Source of the DNA: JAEUWI01 sp942492815
GTDB taxonomy: Bacteria > Hydrogenedentota > Hydrogenedentia > Hydrogenedentales > JAEUWI01
Assembly (NCBI GenBank): GCA_942492815.1
Contig: OW818658.1
Span: forward strand, 1-64,000
Direction of reading: 5' to 3'
Length of the DNA: 64,000 nt
Below the pieces are notes generated by a model, which saw nothing but the letters and a program-made list of their open reading frames with translations, was not told where the DNA came from and did no database searches. A program made the position numbers and the translations under genes. This document shows, piece by piece, positions 34,887 through 43,958 of the stretch. Numbering within the stretch: position 1 is the stretch's first letter; every line of letters begins with the position of its first letter.

Positions 34887-35567
34887 ATGAACGATGACAA
34901 GACGAGTCTGGACGAGGTCCCTTTTTCGAGCCCGGGACCCTTTCTCACGCACGCGTCTCGCGTGGGTATCCAGGAGCGTCATCTTCCGCACTGGCAGTTG
35001 GATGGCGCATTCTACTTCGTAACGTCGCGTCTTGTGGATTCGTTGCCTGCGGATAAGCTTCAGGCCTGGCGCAATGAGAAGCAGTGTTTTCTGCGCGAGC
35101 ATCCGAAACCCTGGGACACCGGCACGCTCGCGTTGTACCGTGAGCGATTTCAACAACGCATCGAGCGCTGGCTGGATCAGGGGCGTGGCGCGTGTGTCCT
35201 GCGGGATGGCCCGAACGCGCGGGAAGTCTTGACGGCGGCCCGGCGCTTCGATGGCGACCGCTATGATCTGGCATCCTTGGTGGTGATGCCGAACCACATG
35301 CACGCCCTGTTTCAGTTGCGCGGCGAGACGGATGCGGACCGCCTCGTTGGCGCCTGGAAAGGCGTCTCCGCACGCGAGATAAATCGTCGCTTGGCCCGGC
35401 GGGGGAATCTCTGGCAACAGGAAAACTGGGACCGGATCGTGCGCGGCCTGCCTGACCTCGTCCGGTGCTTCAACTATATCAAGCAAAACCCTGCGATGGC
35501 CGGTCTGAGCGATGGCGAATTTCTATCCTACGAAGCGCCTGGATTTCTACCAGAGGCTTTTCAATGA
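34887..35567 (+). CDS. rayT: REP-associated tyrosine transposase (Y1_Tnp/RAYT)
   Basis: A protein of 226 residues, normal for the family. The metal-binding His-x-His is in LVVMPNHMHALF (near residue 135) and the catalytic Tyr in RCFNYIKQNPAMAGL (near residue 200). The N-terminus HWQLDGAFYFVTSRL matches the first strand of IS200/IS605-like Y1 domains. RAYTs nick and move REP hairpins as single strands; the flanking direct repeats with hairpins are the expected partners. GGGGATAATGG precedes the ATG. The gene appears intact. Confidence 0.9.
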   Translation: MNDDKTSLDEVPFSSPGPFLTHASRVGIQERHLPHWQLDGAFYFVTSRLVDSLPADKLQAWRNEKQCFLREHPKPWDTGTLALYRERFQQRIERWLDQGRGACVLRDGPNAREVLTAARRFDGDRYDLASLVVMPNHMHALFQLRGETDADRLVGAWKGVSAREINRRLARRGNLWQQENWDRIVRGLPDLVRCFNYIKQNPAMAGLSDGEFLSYEAPGFLPEAFQ

Positions 35568-35610
35568 GTGTGCAAGAGCAGGGGGTTGACCATTCGTGGT
35601 CGACACGATC

Positions 35611-35762
35611 GGGTCTCTAAGCGCTCTGGTCCACCAAGGGTTTGTAAGCCCAAGGTAAGTCGCAAAAGGATGTTTTCTGGTGCGTCGGCATCGCGCCAAA
35701 GACTTTAAGTTACGACGCACATCGTGGTGTGCGTTGTGTCGACCAGGAATGCTCAACCCCCT
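35611..35762. repeat. RAYT-flanking direct repeat, right
   Basis: Counterpart of 34674-34825, including the REP-like hairpin at 35716-35733. The terminal GGTCAACCCCCT has become GCTCAACCCCCT. It is followed by about 120 bp without recognisable features. Confidence 0.85.
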
Positions 35763-35883
35763 TTGGTGGCAGTCATTTATCATCGCGAATCCGGTGATCA
35801 GCCCTGTATAATTCCACCCGGCGCATCGGGCGTCGGTAAACCTTTTGGGCCCTGGGAACGGCCCCCTGGAGGGAGAATCTACC

Positions 35884-35982
35884 TTGCAGCAGAATCTTTG
35901 GCGGGCGGGGCTCGCGACGATTGTATTGACGGGCATCGCGGTGCTGGCACCGGCAACGCCTGTGCAGGCCTTGGTGGTGTAG
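35884..35982 (+). pseudogene. Signal-peptide remnant of a lost secreted protein
   Basis: A 32-residue frame from TTG with GGAGGG about 10 bp upstream. It encodes a textbook Sec signal (WRAGLATIVLTGIAVLAPA then TPVQA with an A-x-A-like site) and stops three residues later. It ends one base before the TTG start of the HEAT gene. This looks like the N-terminus of a large secreted protein whose body was deleted, leaving the genes that followed it. Inference only. Confidence 0.4.
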
Positions 35983-35983
35983 G

Positions 35984-36472
35984 TTGGACGCGAATTCGCT
36001 CATAACGAAAATCCTTGTTGGCGAATGGTCCGAAAAAGTAGACGCGGCGGATGAACTTGCAAGAATTGCATCTCCCGAGGTGGTCGACGTTCTTTCATGT
36101 TTGTTGACCAATAGTGACGGTAAAATAAGAAACGCTGCAGCGCTTGCGTTGAGGGGAATCGGGGACAGCGCCGCTGTGCGACCGCTTCTAGATGCAATTC
36201 AACTACCTGAAAATCATCGGAACCGCTCGACGTTGGTTTATGCGCTTGAAACGTTGGATTGCAGTCGGCACTTCATCGATATTTTTCGCCTGGCGTTAAG
36301 CTCGAAATACGATGTTCAAATGTCGGCTCTAAGTATTCTGGACGAACAAGGGTTCTGGGTAAGTGCCGACGATATTTCCAACGCCTCGGCCTTGCTGAAG
36401 TCTGCGGATAGAGAGAGCATTGCGTACGATTGGCTTGCCCAATACCTTCTTGAATTGCAGCGCGCACAATAG
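35984..36472 (+). CDS. HEAT-repeat protein (possible immunity-type protein)
   Basis: A protein of 162 residues consisting of about four HEAT-like helical pairs (AADELARIASPEVVDVLSCL, IRNAAALALRGIGDSAAVRP and so on). No signal peptide, so cytoplasmic. The start is uncertain: TTG at 35984 is the first initiator and has no good Shine-Dalgarno, so the gene may have lost its true 5' end. Small HEAT proteins of this size often serve as immunity proteins in polymorphic-toxin loci, and the neighbours fit that picture. The base composition is lower in GC than the flanking genes. Confidence 0.55.
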   Translation: MDANSLITKILVGEWSEKVDAADELARIASPEVVDVLSCLLTNSDGKIRNAAALALRGIGDSAAVRPLLDAIQLPENHRNRSTLVYALETLDCSRHFIDIFRLALSSKYDVQMSALSILDEQGFWVSADDISNASALLKSADRESIAYDWLAQYLLELQRAQ

Positions 36473-36878
36473 CGTAGCAAGTTACGCTTCAGTCGGAAGA
36501 GTTTGCCATCGTCATAACTTCGGGGAGAAATATCAGTTGGCCGGCATTGGTTTATCAGAAGACGTCCGATGGTATGCGTCGAATGAGCTGGTCTCGGAGA
36601 TGCTTCTGCAGGTACGACTTCATCTCAAGGTCAAATCGGAATTACACGACAAGATTCGAATGCACTTTCTTGGATACAACTGGGTCAATCTTCAAACAGT
36701 TACACCTGCCACTCGGCGGGAGTTTCGAGATGCCGTAGTAGTGGTCTTGGACCAGATAAAGGAACACGGGCCAGACAAGTATGGGTGGACTCAAGAGTTC
36801 TACGGTGCCTTTGTAAATCATGTGTCGAAACTCCCGGATTTGTTTGACAAAGTGGGTTATGATGAACCCGAATCATGA
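36420..36878 (+). CDS. Hypothetical protein, possibly 5'-truncated
   Basis: Up to 152 residues, beginning at a TTG that overlaps the previous gene by 53 bp; an internal ATG at codon 61 is also possible. From about residue 55 the sequence has the look of a real protein: SNELVSEMLLQVRLHLKVKS, KIRMHFLGYNWVNLQTV, then TRREFRDAVVVVLDQIKEHG and FVNHVSKLPDLFDKV. I recognise no family. The first ~45 residues are low quality and probably not translated. It shares the lower GC content of its neighbours. Confidence 0.5.
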   Translation: MRTIGLPNTFLNCSAHNSVASYASVGRVCHRHNFGEKYQLAGIGLSEDVRWYASNELVSEMLLQVRLHLKVKSELHDKIRMHFLGYNWVNLQTVTPATRREFRDAVVVVLDQIKEHGPDKYGWTQEFYGAFVNHVSKLPDLFDKVGYDEPES

Positions 36879-37001
36879 TGGTGCTAATTGGTGAGGCTGC
36901 AGGGGGGCTGCGTGTAATCTGAGCGTATTCACCTGACTCCTGCCCTTTTGCGCAGAAAAGCTTGTACCGAGATTCCCACCTCCAGGACTGAGGAAATACA
37001 G

Positions 37002-37730
37002 ATGAGCTTGAAGCAACAACTAGAATCTCTTTTCTTGCTGGACACCGTGAAGCCACAGGCAAGCAGTTGCCCTTCCATCGACAAAGGCGTGGAAGCGCTT
37101 ACAAGGCGATGGCGCCTCTGTGAAGCTGCGGATTCCTGTTTGAGAACTTGTATTCCGAATCGCCGGGTTGAACTATCCGTGCATGCCCTGTTTGACGCCA
37201 AGACTATAGTTGACGTGAGCACGGATTATTTCGCTCCGGTGTGCAAACAGGGCTTCCTGGCGATTGCCCACTTCGATTGGGGCGGTGATACGTTGTTTCT
37301 GCATCTCGATGGGGGCTCGGTGCATCTTCTCAGCTTCGGGCAACTAAGCGGCAATCATCTTTTTCACTGCGATAGTCCCGACCTCCCCATTACTGCGCAA
37401 AACGTCATGAAAATCTCCACGTCTTCCTGGCCTGATCCAAAGTCCTTTCTAATTGCGTTTCGTGTCGCGGCTGAAAGTGCGATTGCTGAGCAGCTTTGGG
37501 ACTCTGTCCTTGGGGGACTGGTTCCCAGTGAGTTTTTCGTGCCTGATGAGGAGTATGTCGCGCAACTACTGTCAATCCTCGCCACGCCTCTCGACGCGAA
37601 GCAAATTCTGGACGGCGACGGAAAAAATCTGCTGACTGTCGCGAAGGAAATGGGCAGAAAGTCGACCATCCCGATTCTGGAGGAGTACTGGGCTGATCCC
37701 CAGGCCTTCAGGGAGAAGCATCGCAAGTGA
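37002..37730 (+). CDS. Hypothetical cytoplasmic protein, possible immunity protein
   Basis: A protein of 242 residues with GAGGAAAT 5-6 bp before the ATG. No signal peptide. The N-terminal two-thirds has SMI1/KNR4 (SUKH)-like features: an aromatic/acidic stretch FAPVCKQGFLAIAHFDWGGDTLFLHL followed by a strand LLSFGQLSGNHLFHC. The C-terminus has an ankyrin-like helix pair (DGDGKNLLTVAKEMGRKSTIPILEEYW). SUKH proteins bind and neutralise toxins; the assignment is tentative. It is the last member of the low-GC cluster 35984-37730. Confidence 0.6.
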   Translation: MSLKQQLESLFLLDTVKPQASSCPSIDKGVEALTRRWRLCEAADSCLRTCIPNRRVELSVHALFDAKTIVDVSTDYFAPVCKQGFLAIAHFDWGGDTLFLHLDGGSVHLLSFGQLSGNHLFHCDSPDLPITAQNVMKISTSSWPDPKSFLIAFRVAAESAIAEQLWDSVLGGLVPSEFFVPDEEYVAQLLSILATPLDAKQILDGDGKNLLTVAKEMGRKSTIPILEEYWADPQAFREKHRK

Positions 37731-37907
37731 TGCAGTCGATCAGCGCAACATTGTTGGCCCCAGATGATGCACAAGGAAATACTGCGCCCGAAGCGTGGTG
37801 TTCCTTTCCCAGGAAATCGGCGTGTACTCTTAATAGGGAGACTCGATGGCGGGTAGGATGTACTAAGACACGAGATTGCTTCTCCATCTTCCCGCTCCCA
37901 TGTCGCG

Positions 37908-38028
37908 TTCTCCGTGCCTCCGTGAACTCCGTGGTCAGTGTGATTCCAGTCGACATCGTGCGAATTCAACCATCCACAGAAACCCCGGCACGCCCATTCC
38001 GTGAAATTCCGTGCCCTTCCGTGGTCCC
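37908..38028. repeat. CTCCGTG-word repeats
   Basis: Two clusters of CTCCGTGCCTCCGTGAACTC-type (37908-37936) and TTCCGTGAAATTCCGTGCCC-type (37994-38028) words, both ending in CCGTGGTC. The 376-bp gap 37731-38106 contains nothing else I can assign apart from a possible short hairpin after the preceding gene. Confidence 0.6.
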
Positions 38029-38106
38029 AATTTTACCGTCTCGTGAATGGAGTATAATCAGCCAGTACCATCAAACCCATTCCCGGCCCAATCGGATACC
38101 GCCACT

Positions 38107-38958
38107 ATGAAGTCCCCAATGACCCCGTTGCTCCTTGTCCTCATGCTCACCGGCGCCCTCGGTTTCACCGGCTGCTCCAGCCCGAAGCCCTGGCCCGAGA
38201 GTCCCCTCTATGAAGCCCCGGAAAACGATCCCGCCTGGGTGGCGCCCGCCACCGAGCTGGAGGCCATGGAAGCCATGGCTGGGCACTATGCCCACTACGA
38301 CGTGGTGGCCTACGAGGGCGAAACGCCCAACGGCCCCCTGTCCACCTTCATCATCTCCTACGGCTTCACCGACCTCGTCATCGAAGACGGGGAGCTCGTG
38401 GAATACGATTCCTTCTGCCACGCCGAGCACAAGGCCAATCAGAATTTCACCACCCGATTCCCCGATGCCGCCACCCAGGCCATCGTGCCCCGCCGGGCCG
38501 TCGTTGAGGTCTACCAGGAAGACGGCGCCTGGAAGCTCCACCGGCCCGCCACGCCCACCCTCATCGGGATAGACGGCGACCCCGACCTGCCCCTGTCCAT
38601 GGACCCCGCCGATCCCTTCATCAACGACGACGACAACGACGGGAAGCCCGGCGTCACCGTCTTCATCAAGCTCTTCGGCCTCATCGACGGCGAACTCTAC
38701 ATCGCCCGCCGCGAAATCTTTCAGAACGATCTGACCCTCTATTCCGACGGCACCCTCCAGGGCACGGTGACGGACGATTCCGAGCAGCTCGTCGTCGGCG
38801 CATCACGCCGGATCCTAAACGTCCCCAACAACCCCGATCAGTGGGAAGATCTCGGGCTGAGCCCCCTTATACTTGTCCCCATTCCGGATGATATCGACAC
38901 CTGCGAAGAGCTCATGGCCAATCGAGACGCGTACTTCCCCGCCGAGCCCGCATTTTGA
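38107..38958 (+). CDS. Lipoprotein of unknown function
   Basis: A protein of 283 residues. The signal ends in a lipobox F-T-G-C (MKSPMTPLLLVLMLTGALGF then T-G-C-S-S), which fixes the start at 38107. The mature protein is acidic and contains a D-P-F-I-N-D-D-D-N-D-G-K motif that resembles a calcium-binding thrombospondin-type-3 loop. No family recognised. Codon use and GC match the chromosome, unlike the cluster before it. Confidence 0.75.
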   Translation: MKSPMTPLLLVLMLTGALGFTGCSSPKPWPESPLYEAPENDPAWVAPATELEAMEAMAGHYAHYDVVAYEGETPNGPLSTFIISYGFTDLVIEDGELVEYDSFCHAEHKANQNFTTRFPDAATQAIVPRRAVVEVYQEDGAWKLHRPATPTLIGIDGDPDLPLSMDPADPFINDDDNDGKPGVTVFIKLFGLIDGELYIARREIFQNDLTLYSDGTLQGTVTDDSEQLVVGASRRILNVPNNPDQWEDLGLSPLILVPIPDDIDTCEELMANRDAYFPAEPAF

Positions 38959-38997
38959 AGCGCGTCGCTGATCACGTTGATGTCAAATCCAAAAGTT

Positions 38998-39145
38998 GAC
39001 CACGGAGGACACTGAGGCACGGAGAAGAAAACAACTTGGAGAGGAAAGCTGGAGAGACACTCTCGAATGATAGCGTGCCTTGACCGTGCACCCGTGCCTA
39101 CCAAACTCTCTTTCTTCTCCGAGCCTCCGTGTCTCCGTGGTCCAA
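38998..39145. repeat. Inverted repeat with CACGGAG / CTCCGTG word arms
   Basis: The left arm (38998-39030) GACCACGGAGGACACTGAGG.. and the right arm (39109-39145) ..CTCCGAGCCTCCGTGTCTCC, GTGGTCC are approximate reverse complements, each ending in AGAAGAAA/TTTCTTCT. It fills the gap between two convergent genes. Confidence 0.65.
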
Positions 39146-39175
39146 ACCTGGCTTTACAGTACTGCGCGGGAAAAC

Positions 39176-39679
39176 TCAGTTCATCCGCCAGATGGTGAAG
39201 TTGAGGCAGGCCGCAAAGGAACTCCACGCCAGGTAAGGCGCCAGCAGCGCTGTTGACACCTTCGAGTGACGCCAGAAGGCCACCATCGTGGCCACCAGCG
39301 CGCACCACAGCAGCAGGATCTCCCCAAAAGCGAGTCCGGGGTTCCGCGCCCCGAAAAAGATGATCGACCAGACCGCGTTCAGCGCCAACTGCGCCATGAA
39401 AAGCGTCACCGCGCCCCGCGTCTCCGTCCACTTGCCCGACCGCCACACCAGCCACAATGCTACGCCCATCATCGCATACAGCGTCGTCCACACCGGCCCA
39501 AACATCCAGGACGGTGGCGTCCACTCCGGCTTCGCAATCTCCGGATACCACGTCCGAACCGACGTTGCCGTAAACGCCCCGCCAATCCCCGCCGCCGAGA
39601 AGCAAAGCACCTGCGCGACGAGGAATGAGATCGTATTTTTCAGTGCAGTTTTGATCACAGTGTGGAGAGTATAGAACAT
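39176..39679 (-). CDS. tspO: TspO/MBR family tryptophan-rich sensory protein
   Basis: A protein of 167 residues with five transmembrane helices, the standard size for TspO. Diagnostic segments: WYPEIAKPEWTPPSWMFGPVWTTLY (the W-P-x-x-x-P-x-W and F-G-P-x-W-T motif, residues about 45-70), ALNAVWSIIFFGARNPGLA, and the final NFTIWRMN, which matches the conserved W-x-x-N end. TspO binds porphyrins and steroid-like ligands in the membrane. GAAGA lies just before the chosen ATG. It is encoded 95 bp downstream of the large sensor kinase on the same strand. Confidence 0.92.
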   Translation of the reverse strand: MFYTLHTVIKTALKNTISFLVAQVLCFSAAGIGGAFTATSVRTWYPEIAKPEWTPPSWMFGPVWTTLYAMMGVALWLVWRSGKWTETRGAVTLFMAQLALNAVWSIIFFGARNPGLAFGEILLLWCALVATMVAFWRHSKVSTALLAPYLAWSSFAACLNFTIWRMN

Positions 39680-39774
39680 TTCTTCGAAGTGCGAGTAGCA
39701 AACTCGATGTCGAAGGGGCGCGCCTATCCGCGTGTCAAGTGCACGCCCGCGTTCAGACCCGGGGCCAGCATTTC

Positions 39775-42700
39775 TTAAAGTGCCGGTTCGTGCGCAGGGA
39801 AGGTAATCCGCGCCACGGTGCCCTTGCCGACACGCGAGGAGAACGACAGCTCGCCCCCGTGCTCGCGCACGATCGTCGAAGAGATGGAGAGACCAAGCCC
39901 GGTGCCGCCCTCGGACCTTTTTGTGGTAAAGAACGGATCCATGACATGTTTCACCACCTCGTCGTCCATCCCCTGGCCGGAATCCGCCACCTCGACCACG
40001 ACTCTTCCGCTGGCGCGGTCGAAGGACGTGGAGACCCGGACTTCGCCGTCCGAGGAGAGCAAGGCCTGGCACGCGTTCTGGATTAAATTAACCATGACCT
40101 GTTCCAATCGTCTCCGGTTGCCCAGGATGGGCGGCAGCGGCTCAGCGCAGTCCAGGCAGAATGATCGTGTGGATTCCGCGACGAGAGGGCCCATCCAGGC
40201 GGCTGCGCTCCGGGCTACTTCGCCAATGTCGATGGCTTCCTTTACATGTTCCGCCTGGGGGACGGCGTAGGTGCGAAGGTCGCGCACAATGGCGCCGATA
40301 CGCTCCGAACTGTGTTTGAGTCGGCTCAGCGATACCGGGAGTTGCTCGCGGACTTCGCTCCAATACAGCCCGCCGAAGACGCTGTCCTCGTCCAGGCCGA
40401 TCCCCTCAAGCAGCGCCTGGACATCCTTCCAGACGCGGTCGAGGGTGGACACGGCGAGCAGCGCGATGTGATTCGGGTTGTTGATTTCATGGGCAACACC
40501 CGACACGAGCGTGCCGAGTGCCATTAATTTGCCCGCCTGGAGCACCTGCTCGCGATGCAGGCGCTCGCGCTCTTCCACACCCCTGCGTTCCGTGACGTCG
40601 TTAAGGATGAGGAGCCATCGGGATGCGATACGGGTACATCGAGTTTCGACAATTCGGGTGTCTCCCTGTTTGCTGATCAGCCTCGCCTCCTCCTGGAGGA
40701 TACCGCCTCCCTGGGGTGGTCCGGACTCATCCCACGGGTTTTTCCAGGCCGCTGTCCCGCGCGCTGCCGCTCCGTTATCTGGCGCCGCGCGCTTCCACCA
40801 TTCGTCCAAATTGGGGATTTCATCCTGGATAAAGCCGAAAATCTGGACAAACTGGCTGTTGGCATACTCGACGTTTCCAGCGTCGTCGCTGATCACCATG
40901 GCCAATGGGCAACGTTCGATGATGAGTCGCAGTTGTTCCTCGCTTTGACGCAGGGCATTTTCCACGTGGAGGCGCACTTCGATCTCTTGCGTCAGCAGCG
41001 TGTTGGTCTCATTGACTTCGCGGGTCCGCAGGGCGATGAGGCGGTCCTGATTTTCCAGCGTGGCCTTGAGCGAATCCTCAGCGCTCTTCAGTTCCGTGAT
41101 ATCCGTGCCCACCCCATGGATATTGACGGCGTGTCCATCGCGAAATACCACGTGGCACGACAAACGCAGCCAGCGAAGGGCGCCGGACCGCCCGGCGAAC
41201 TGATACTCTTCCTTGGTGACTTCGTCATGATCCACGGTGGCAAGCCATGCCCTGAAGCGCTCTCCATCGGCTGGCTCCATCTGTTCAGGCAGGGGCGAGC
41301 CGAGCAGGCGCTCCGGCTGCAGGCCAAGAATCGAGTCGAATGCGGGGCTGACATAGGTAACCGTACCGTCGGGCGTGAGGGAAAAAACCGCCTCGCTGAT
41401 GGAATTGAGAATCCCGCGATAGCGCGCCTCGGCCTTTCCCAGCGAGACGTGCTTGCGGAAGGAATACCAGCCGAGGGCAGCCACAACCAGCGCCAGCGCG
41501 CCAACCGGAACATAGAAACCCGCCTGCGCCCAGAAGGGCCCGGCAACGCTGAAGGCCGCCAGGGCCGACGGCTGACCCATGGTGCGCCCGCGGTTCATCG
41601 CGATCACCTGGAACTCATAGGCCCCGGGCCGCAGGGGCGTAACCACCACGGTCTGGCTGGCGCTGAAGCGGCTCCAGTCCCGCACCACGGCCGCGCTGTC
41701 CTGGGAAAGGACCCGCCAGGAGTAGCGGAGATCCTTCTCCGGTGTTGTGCGCCACATGTCCGTTGCGCTGAATTGAAACAGGGCGGACTCTTTGTAGGCC
41801 ACCGTGTGCGGCGCCACGTTGATGTGGGCCATGGCCACCGCCGTGCTCGGCCGGTACCGAATGATGCCCGCCCGCTGGATTTGCGCCCAGATGTTCCCCT
41901 TCGGATCCTGCCCGATAAACAGGACGCGGCCCGGCGGGACACCGTTGGACTCCAGGTGCGTCGTCCAAAAGCCGTCATTATAGGACGACAGCCCCACCTG
42001 CCGGTTTCCGACAAAGATCGTGCCGTCCCGGGCTTGAAAAATCGTGTTGGTCTGCTTGCTTGAGGCACCGTCAAAGGATACCAGGGGCTTCAAGGCGCCG
42101 CCATCGATCTCGAATACCCCGTGCCCGGCAACGCCGACCAGGAGGGCACCCGCCCGCGTTTCAGCCACGCTTTCCATCGCCCCCGGTGCATGGGGGTCAA
42201 CCGTAGAGATACCGTCCCGCACTTGTTCGAACTGATCGCTCTGACCAAGCCACAGGGCGCCCGACCCGGTTTCGATTACCGAGAGTAGAGGCTGCTCTAC
42301 CGAATACGCGCGGACAAGCTTCCATTGCCCATCCACCCGCTCGAACAGCTCCCTCGCCCCATAGACAAAGACGCGCCCGCTCGGACCGCAGTACACCTTA
42401 ATAGTGCCTTCCACCGCAGGGACATCAAGGGTAGCCGTCACTACTTGGTCCCGCAGCGCGATCTGGTACAGGCCATTGGGGAACAAGGCCCACAGGACGC
42501 CATGGCGGGGCGCGGTCATGCCAAGGCAGGGGCCCGCCGCGCCTTCCACCGTGGCCACCAGGTCCCACCGCTCGTCGCGCCATTCATGCAATGCGCCCCG
42601 ATCATCCATAAGCAGCGGCGCCGTTTCAGCGTCGGTGTAGAGGCACGGGCCGACGAACGCCGAGGCGTTGGCCGGCATGGAATACGTCCATTCATTGGAC

Positions 42701-43728
42701 GTAATCCGATAGGCCCCATAACGCGTCCCCACCCAGACGTCATCGGGATCCAGGCTGGTCAGCGAAAGGATCGGGACGGACGTGGGAGCCTCCCCTACAA
42801 AATCACTTTTCCACGAATTTCCGTCGTAGCACCGGAGGCCCTCGTTCGTTCCAACGTAAAGCCTGTCTCCCGCTGCGCTCAGGCACGTCAGCACTTCCCC
42901 ATCCAGCGGGATGATGGATCGCTCGCCGTGCATATAGTGCGCGATAAATCCGAGACCGCCGACCCAGACATCGCCCGATTCCGATTGCGCCATGGCAATA
43001 ATATTGCCGGGCAGGGACGCATCCCGCTCCAGGCGCCACTCGTTCCCAATCCGCCGCAACACCCCGATTTCGTCCAGGGCGGCCCACACTTCACCGCCGA
43101 CGTCGGGCAATATCGACTTGACCTGGCCTCCACCCCGATCCGCTGCATCAAGCGCCAGGGACCAGTCGCCCCCGGGCGCGTCCCGCGCGGGGCGCGGCGC
43201 ATAGCTTTTGTCTCGGTTGTGCGGGGTGAAGCAAAGCAACTGAGCCTCGCCGACGCCAAACCACAGATCGCCGTTCTCCGCCGGAGCGATGGTGTACACG
43301 GTGGGGTTTTCCAGGCCGTCGAGCCCGGTGGAGACCTGCTGCCAGCCCTCGCCATCGAATCGGGCGATTCCCGCAGTCGTGCCGCACCACAACCTGCCCT
43401 CATGGTCCACGGCAAGCGCGCGAACGTCCAGGGTGGGCAGACCCTCGTTCTGCCCGTAATTTTTCCACGCGTAGCCATCGTAGCGAGATACGCCCCGCCC
43501 CCAGCACGCGAACCAAATGTCCCCGCCGGGCGTCCGAACTACGCTGCGCACCACATCGCCCGCCAGTCCATCTCCGGGTAAAAAGGCCACGGCGCGCCGG
43601 GATGCCACCGGCGCGGCGGACGCGGACCCGGCTCCGAAGAGAATGCACAGCAAGAGGGAAACGCAGGCCAGCAAGGCGATCCGGGCAAAGTCGGGGACGT
43701 ACGTGCGACGCGATGCCGATGGGTTCAT
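39775..43728 (-). CDS. Propeller-PAS sensor histidine kinase
   Basis: A protein of 1317 residues; the start at 43728 puts the signal/anchor helix (RIALLACVSLLLCILFGAG) at residues 15-33. The order is: about ten Reg_prop propeller repeats in the periplasm (GDIWFACWGRGVSRYDG, GRLWCGTTAGIARFDG), a Y_Y_Y-type beta-sandwich (residues about 665-740), a transmembrane helix (FYVPVGALALVVAALGWYSF), two PAS domains, HisKA with H1080 in SGVAHEINNPNH, and HATPase_c with VNLIQNACQALL (N box), VADSGQGMD and GGTGLGLSI. Such hybrid-type sensors in Bacteroidetes sense oligosaccharides, but no receiver or AraC output is fused here. The partner is unknown; the NtrC-like regulator 2.6 kb upstream is a candidate. 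Confidence 0.92.
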   Translation of the reverse strand: MNPSASRRTYVPDFARIALLACVSLLLCILFGAGSASAAPVASRRAVAFLPGDGLAGDVVRSVVRTPGGDIWFACWGRGVSRYDGYAWKNYGQNEGLPTLDVRALAVDHEGRLWCGTTAGIARFDGEGWQQVSTGLDGLENPTVYTIAPAENGDLWFGVGEAQLLCFTPHNRDKSYAPRPARDAPGGDWSLALDAADRGGGQVKSILPDVGGEVWAALDEIGVLRRIGNEWRLERDASLPGNIIAMAQSESGDVWVGGLGFIAHYMHGERSIIPLDGEVLTCLSAAGDRLYVGTNEGLRCYDGNSWKSDFVGEAPTSVPILSLTSLDPDDVWVGTRYGAYRITSNEWTYSMPANASAFVGPCLYTDAETAPLLMDDRGALHEWRDERWDLVATVEGAAGPCLGMTAPRHGVLWALFPNGLYQIALRDQVVTATLDVPAVEGTIKVYCGPSGRVFVYGARELFERVDGQWKLVRAYSVEQPLLSVIETGSGALWLGQSDQFEQVRDGISTVDPHAPGAMESVAETRAGALLVGVAGHGVFEIDGGALKPLVSFDGASSKQTNTIFQARDGTIFVGNRQVGLSSYNDGFWTTHLESNGVPPGRVLFIGQDPKGNIWAQIQRAGIIRYRPSTAVAMAHINVAPHTVAYKESALFQFSATDMWRTTPEKDLRYSWRVLSQDSAAVVRDWSRFSASQTVVVTPLRPGAYEFQVIAMNRGRTMGQPSALAAFSVAGPFWAQAGFYVPVGALALVVAALGWYSFRKHVSLGKAEARYRGILNSISEAVFSLTPDGTVTYVSPAFDSILGLQPERLLGSPLPEQMEPADGERFRAWLATVDHDEVTKEEYQFAGRSGALRWLRLSCHVVFRDGHAVNIHGVGTDITELKSAEDSLKATLENQDRLIALRTREVNETNTLLTQEIEVRLHVENALRQSEEQLRLIIERCPLAMVISDDAGNVEYANSQFVQIFGFIQDEIPNLDEWWKRAAPDNGAAARGTAAWKNPWDESGPPQGGGILQEEARLISKQGDTRIVETRCTRIASRWLLILNDVTERRGVEERERLHREQVLQAGKLMALGTLVSGVAHEINNPNHIALLAVSTLDRVWKDVQALLEGIGLDEDSVFGGLYWSEVREQLPVSLSRLKHSSERIGAIVRDLRTYAVPQAEHVKEAIDIGEVARSAAAWMGPLVAESTRSFCLDCAEPLPPILGNRRRLEQVMVNLIQNACQALLSSDGEVRVSTSFDRASGRVVVEVADSGQGMDDEVVKHVMDPFFTTKRSEGGTGLGLSISSTIVREHGGELSFSSRVGKGTVARITFPAHEPAL

Positions 43729-43958
43729 GTCCGCGAAAGCCTCTCCAAAAACTCCCCGTCCCCGGGAGGCAGACGGGCCAACTTCGGCCCCACCCGCAAG
43801 GCTCGCTCCCTGGAAGAAGCGCCCGCATGGGAGGGGGGCGGGCCTGCATGCGAGGTGCAGGGCCAAAGCTCCCGAGTTCAAGTATACATCAGGCTTTTTG
43901 CAGCACACAACGGACAACGAGCACGGCAGGGGCTTGCGAGGGCGTGTCACGAGCGGCG

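Larger units (their letters stand above)
34674..35762 (+). mobile_element. RAYT transposase unit with flanking direct repeats
   Basis: A single-gene REP-associated element. Two 152-bp direct repeats (34674-34825 and 35611-35762) bracket the transposase. Each contains a REP-like hairpin (CGCACA-TCGTGG-TGTGCG at 34779-34796 and 35716-35733) and ends in GTCGACCAGGAATG(G/C)TCAACCCCCT. The inner element is bounded by a perfect 16-bp inverted repeat, AATGGTCAACCCCCTG (34811-34826) and CAGGGGGTTGACCATT (35579-35594). A plausible reading is a REP-like sequence duplicated around, or invaded by, a RAYT unit. Confidence 0.7.

Noticed and set aside
40555..43581. Large plus-strand frames (502 and 418 residues) opposite the sensor kinase
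   Set aside because: Arg/His/Gln-rich antisense products; the minus strand encodes an unmistakable histidine kinase.
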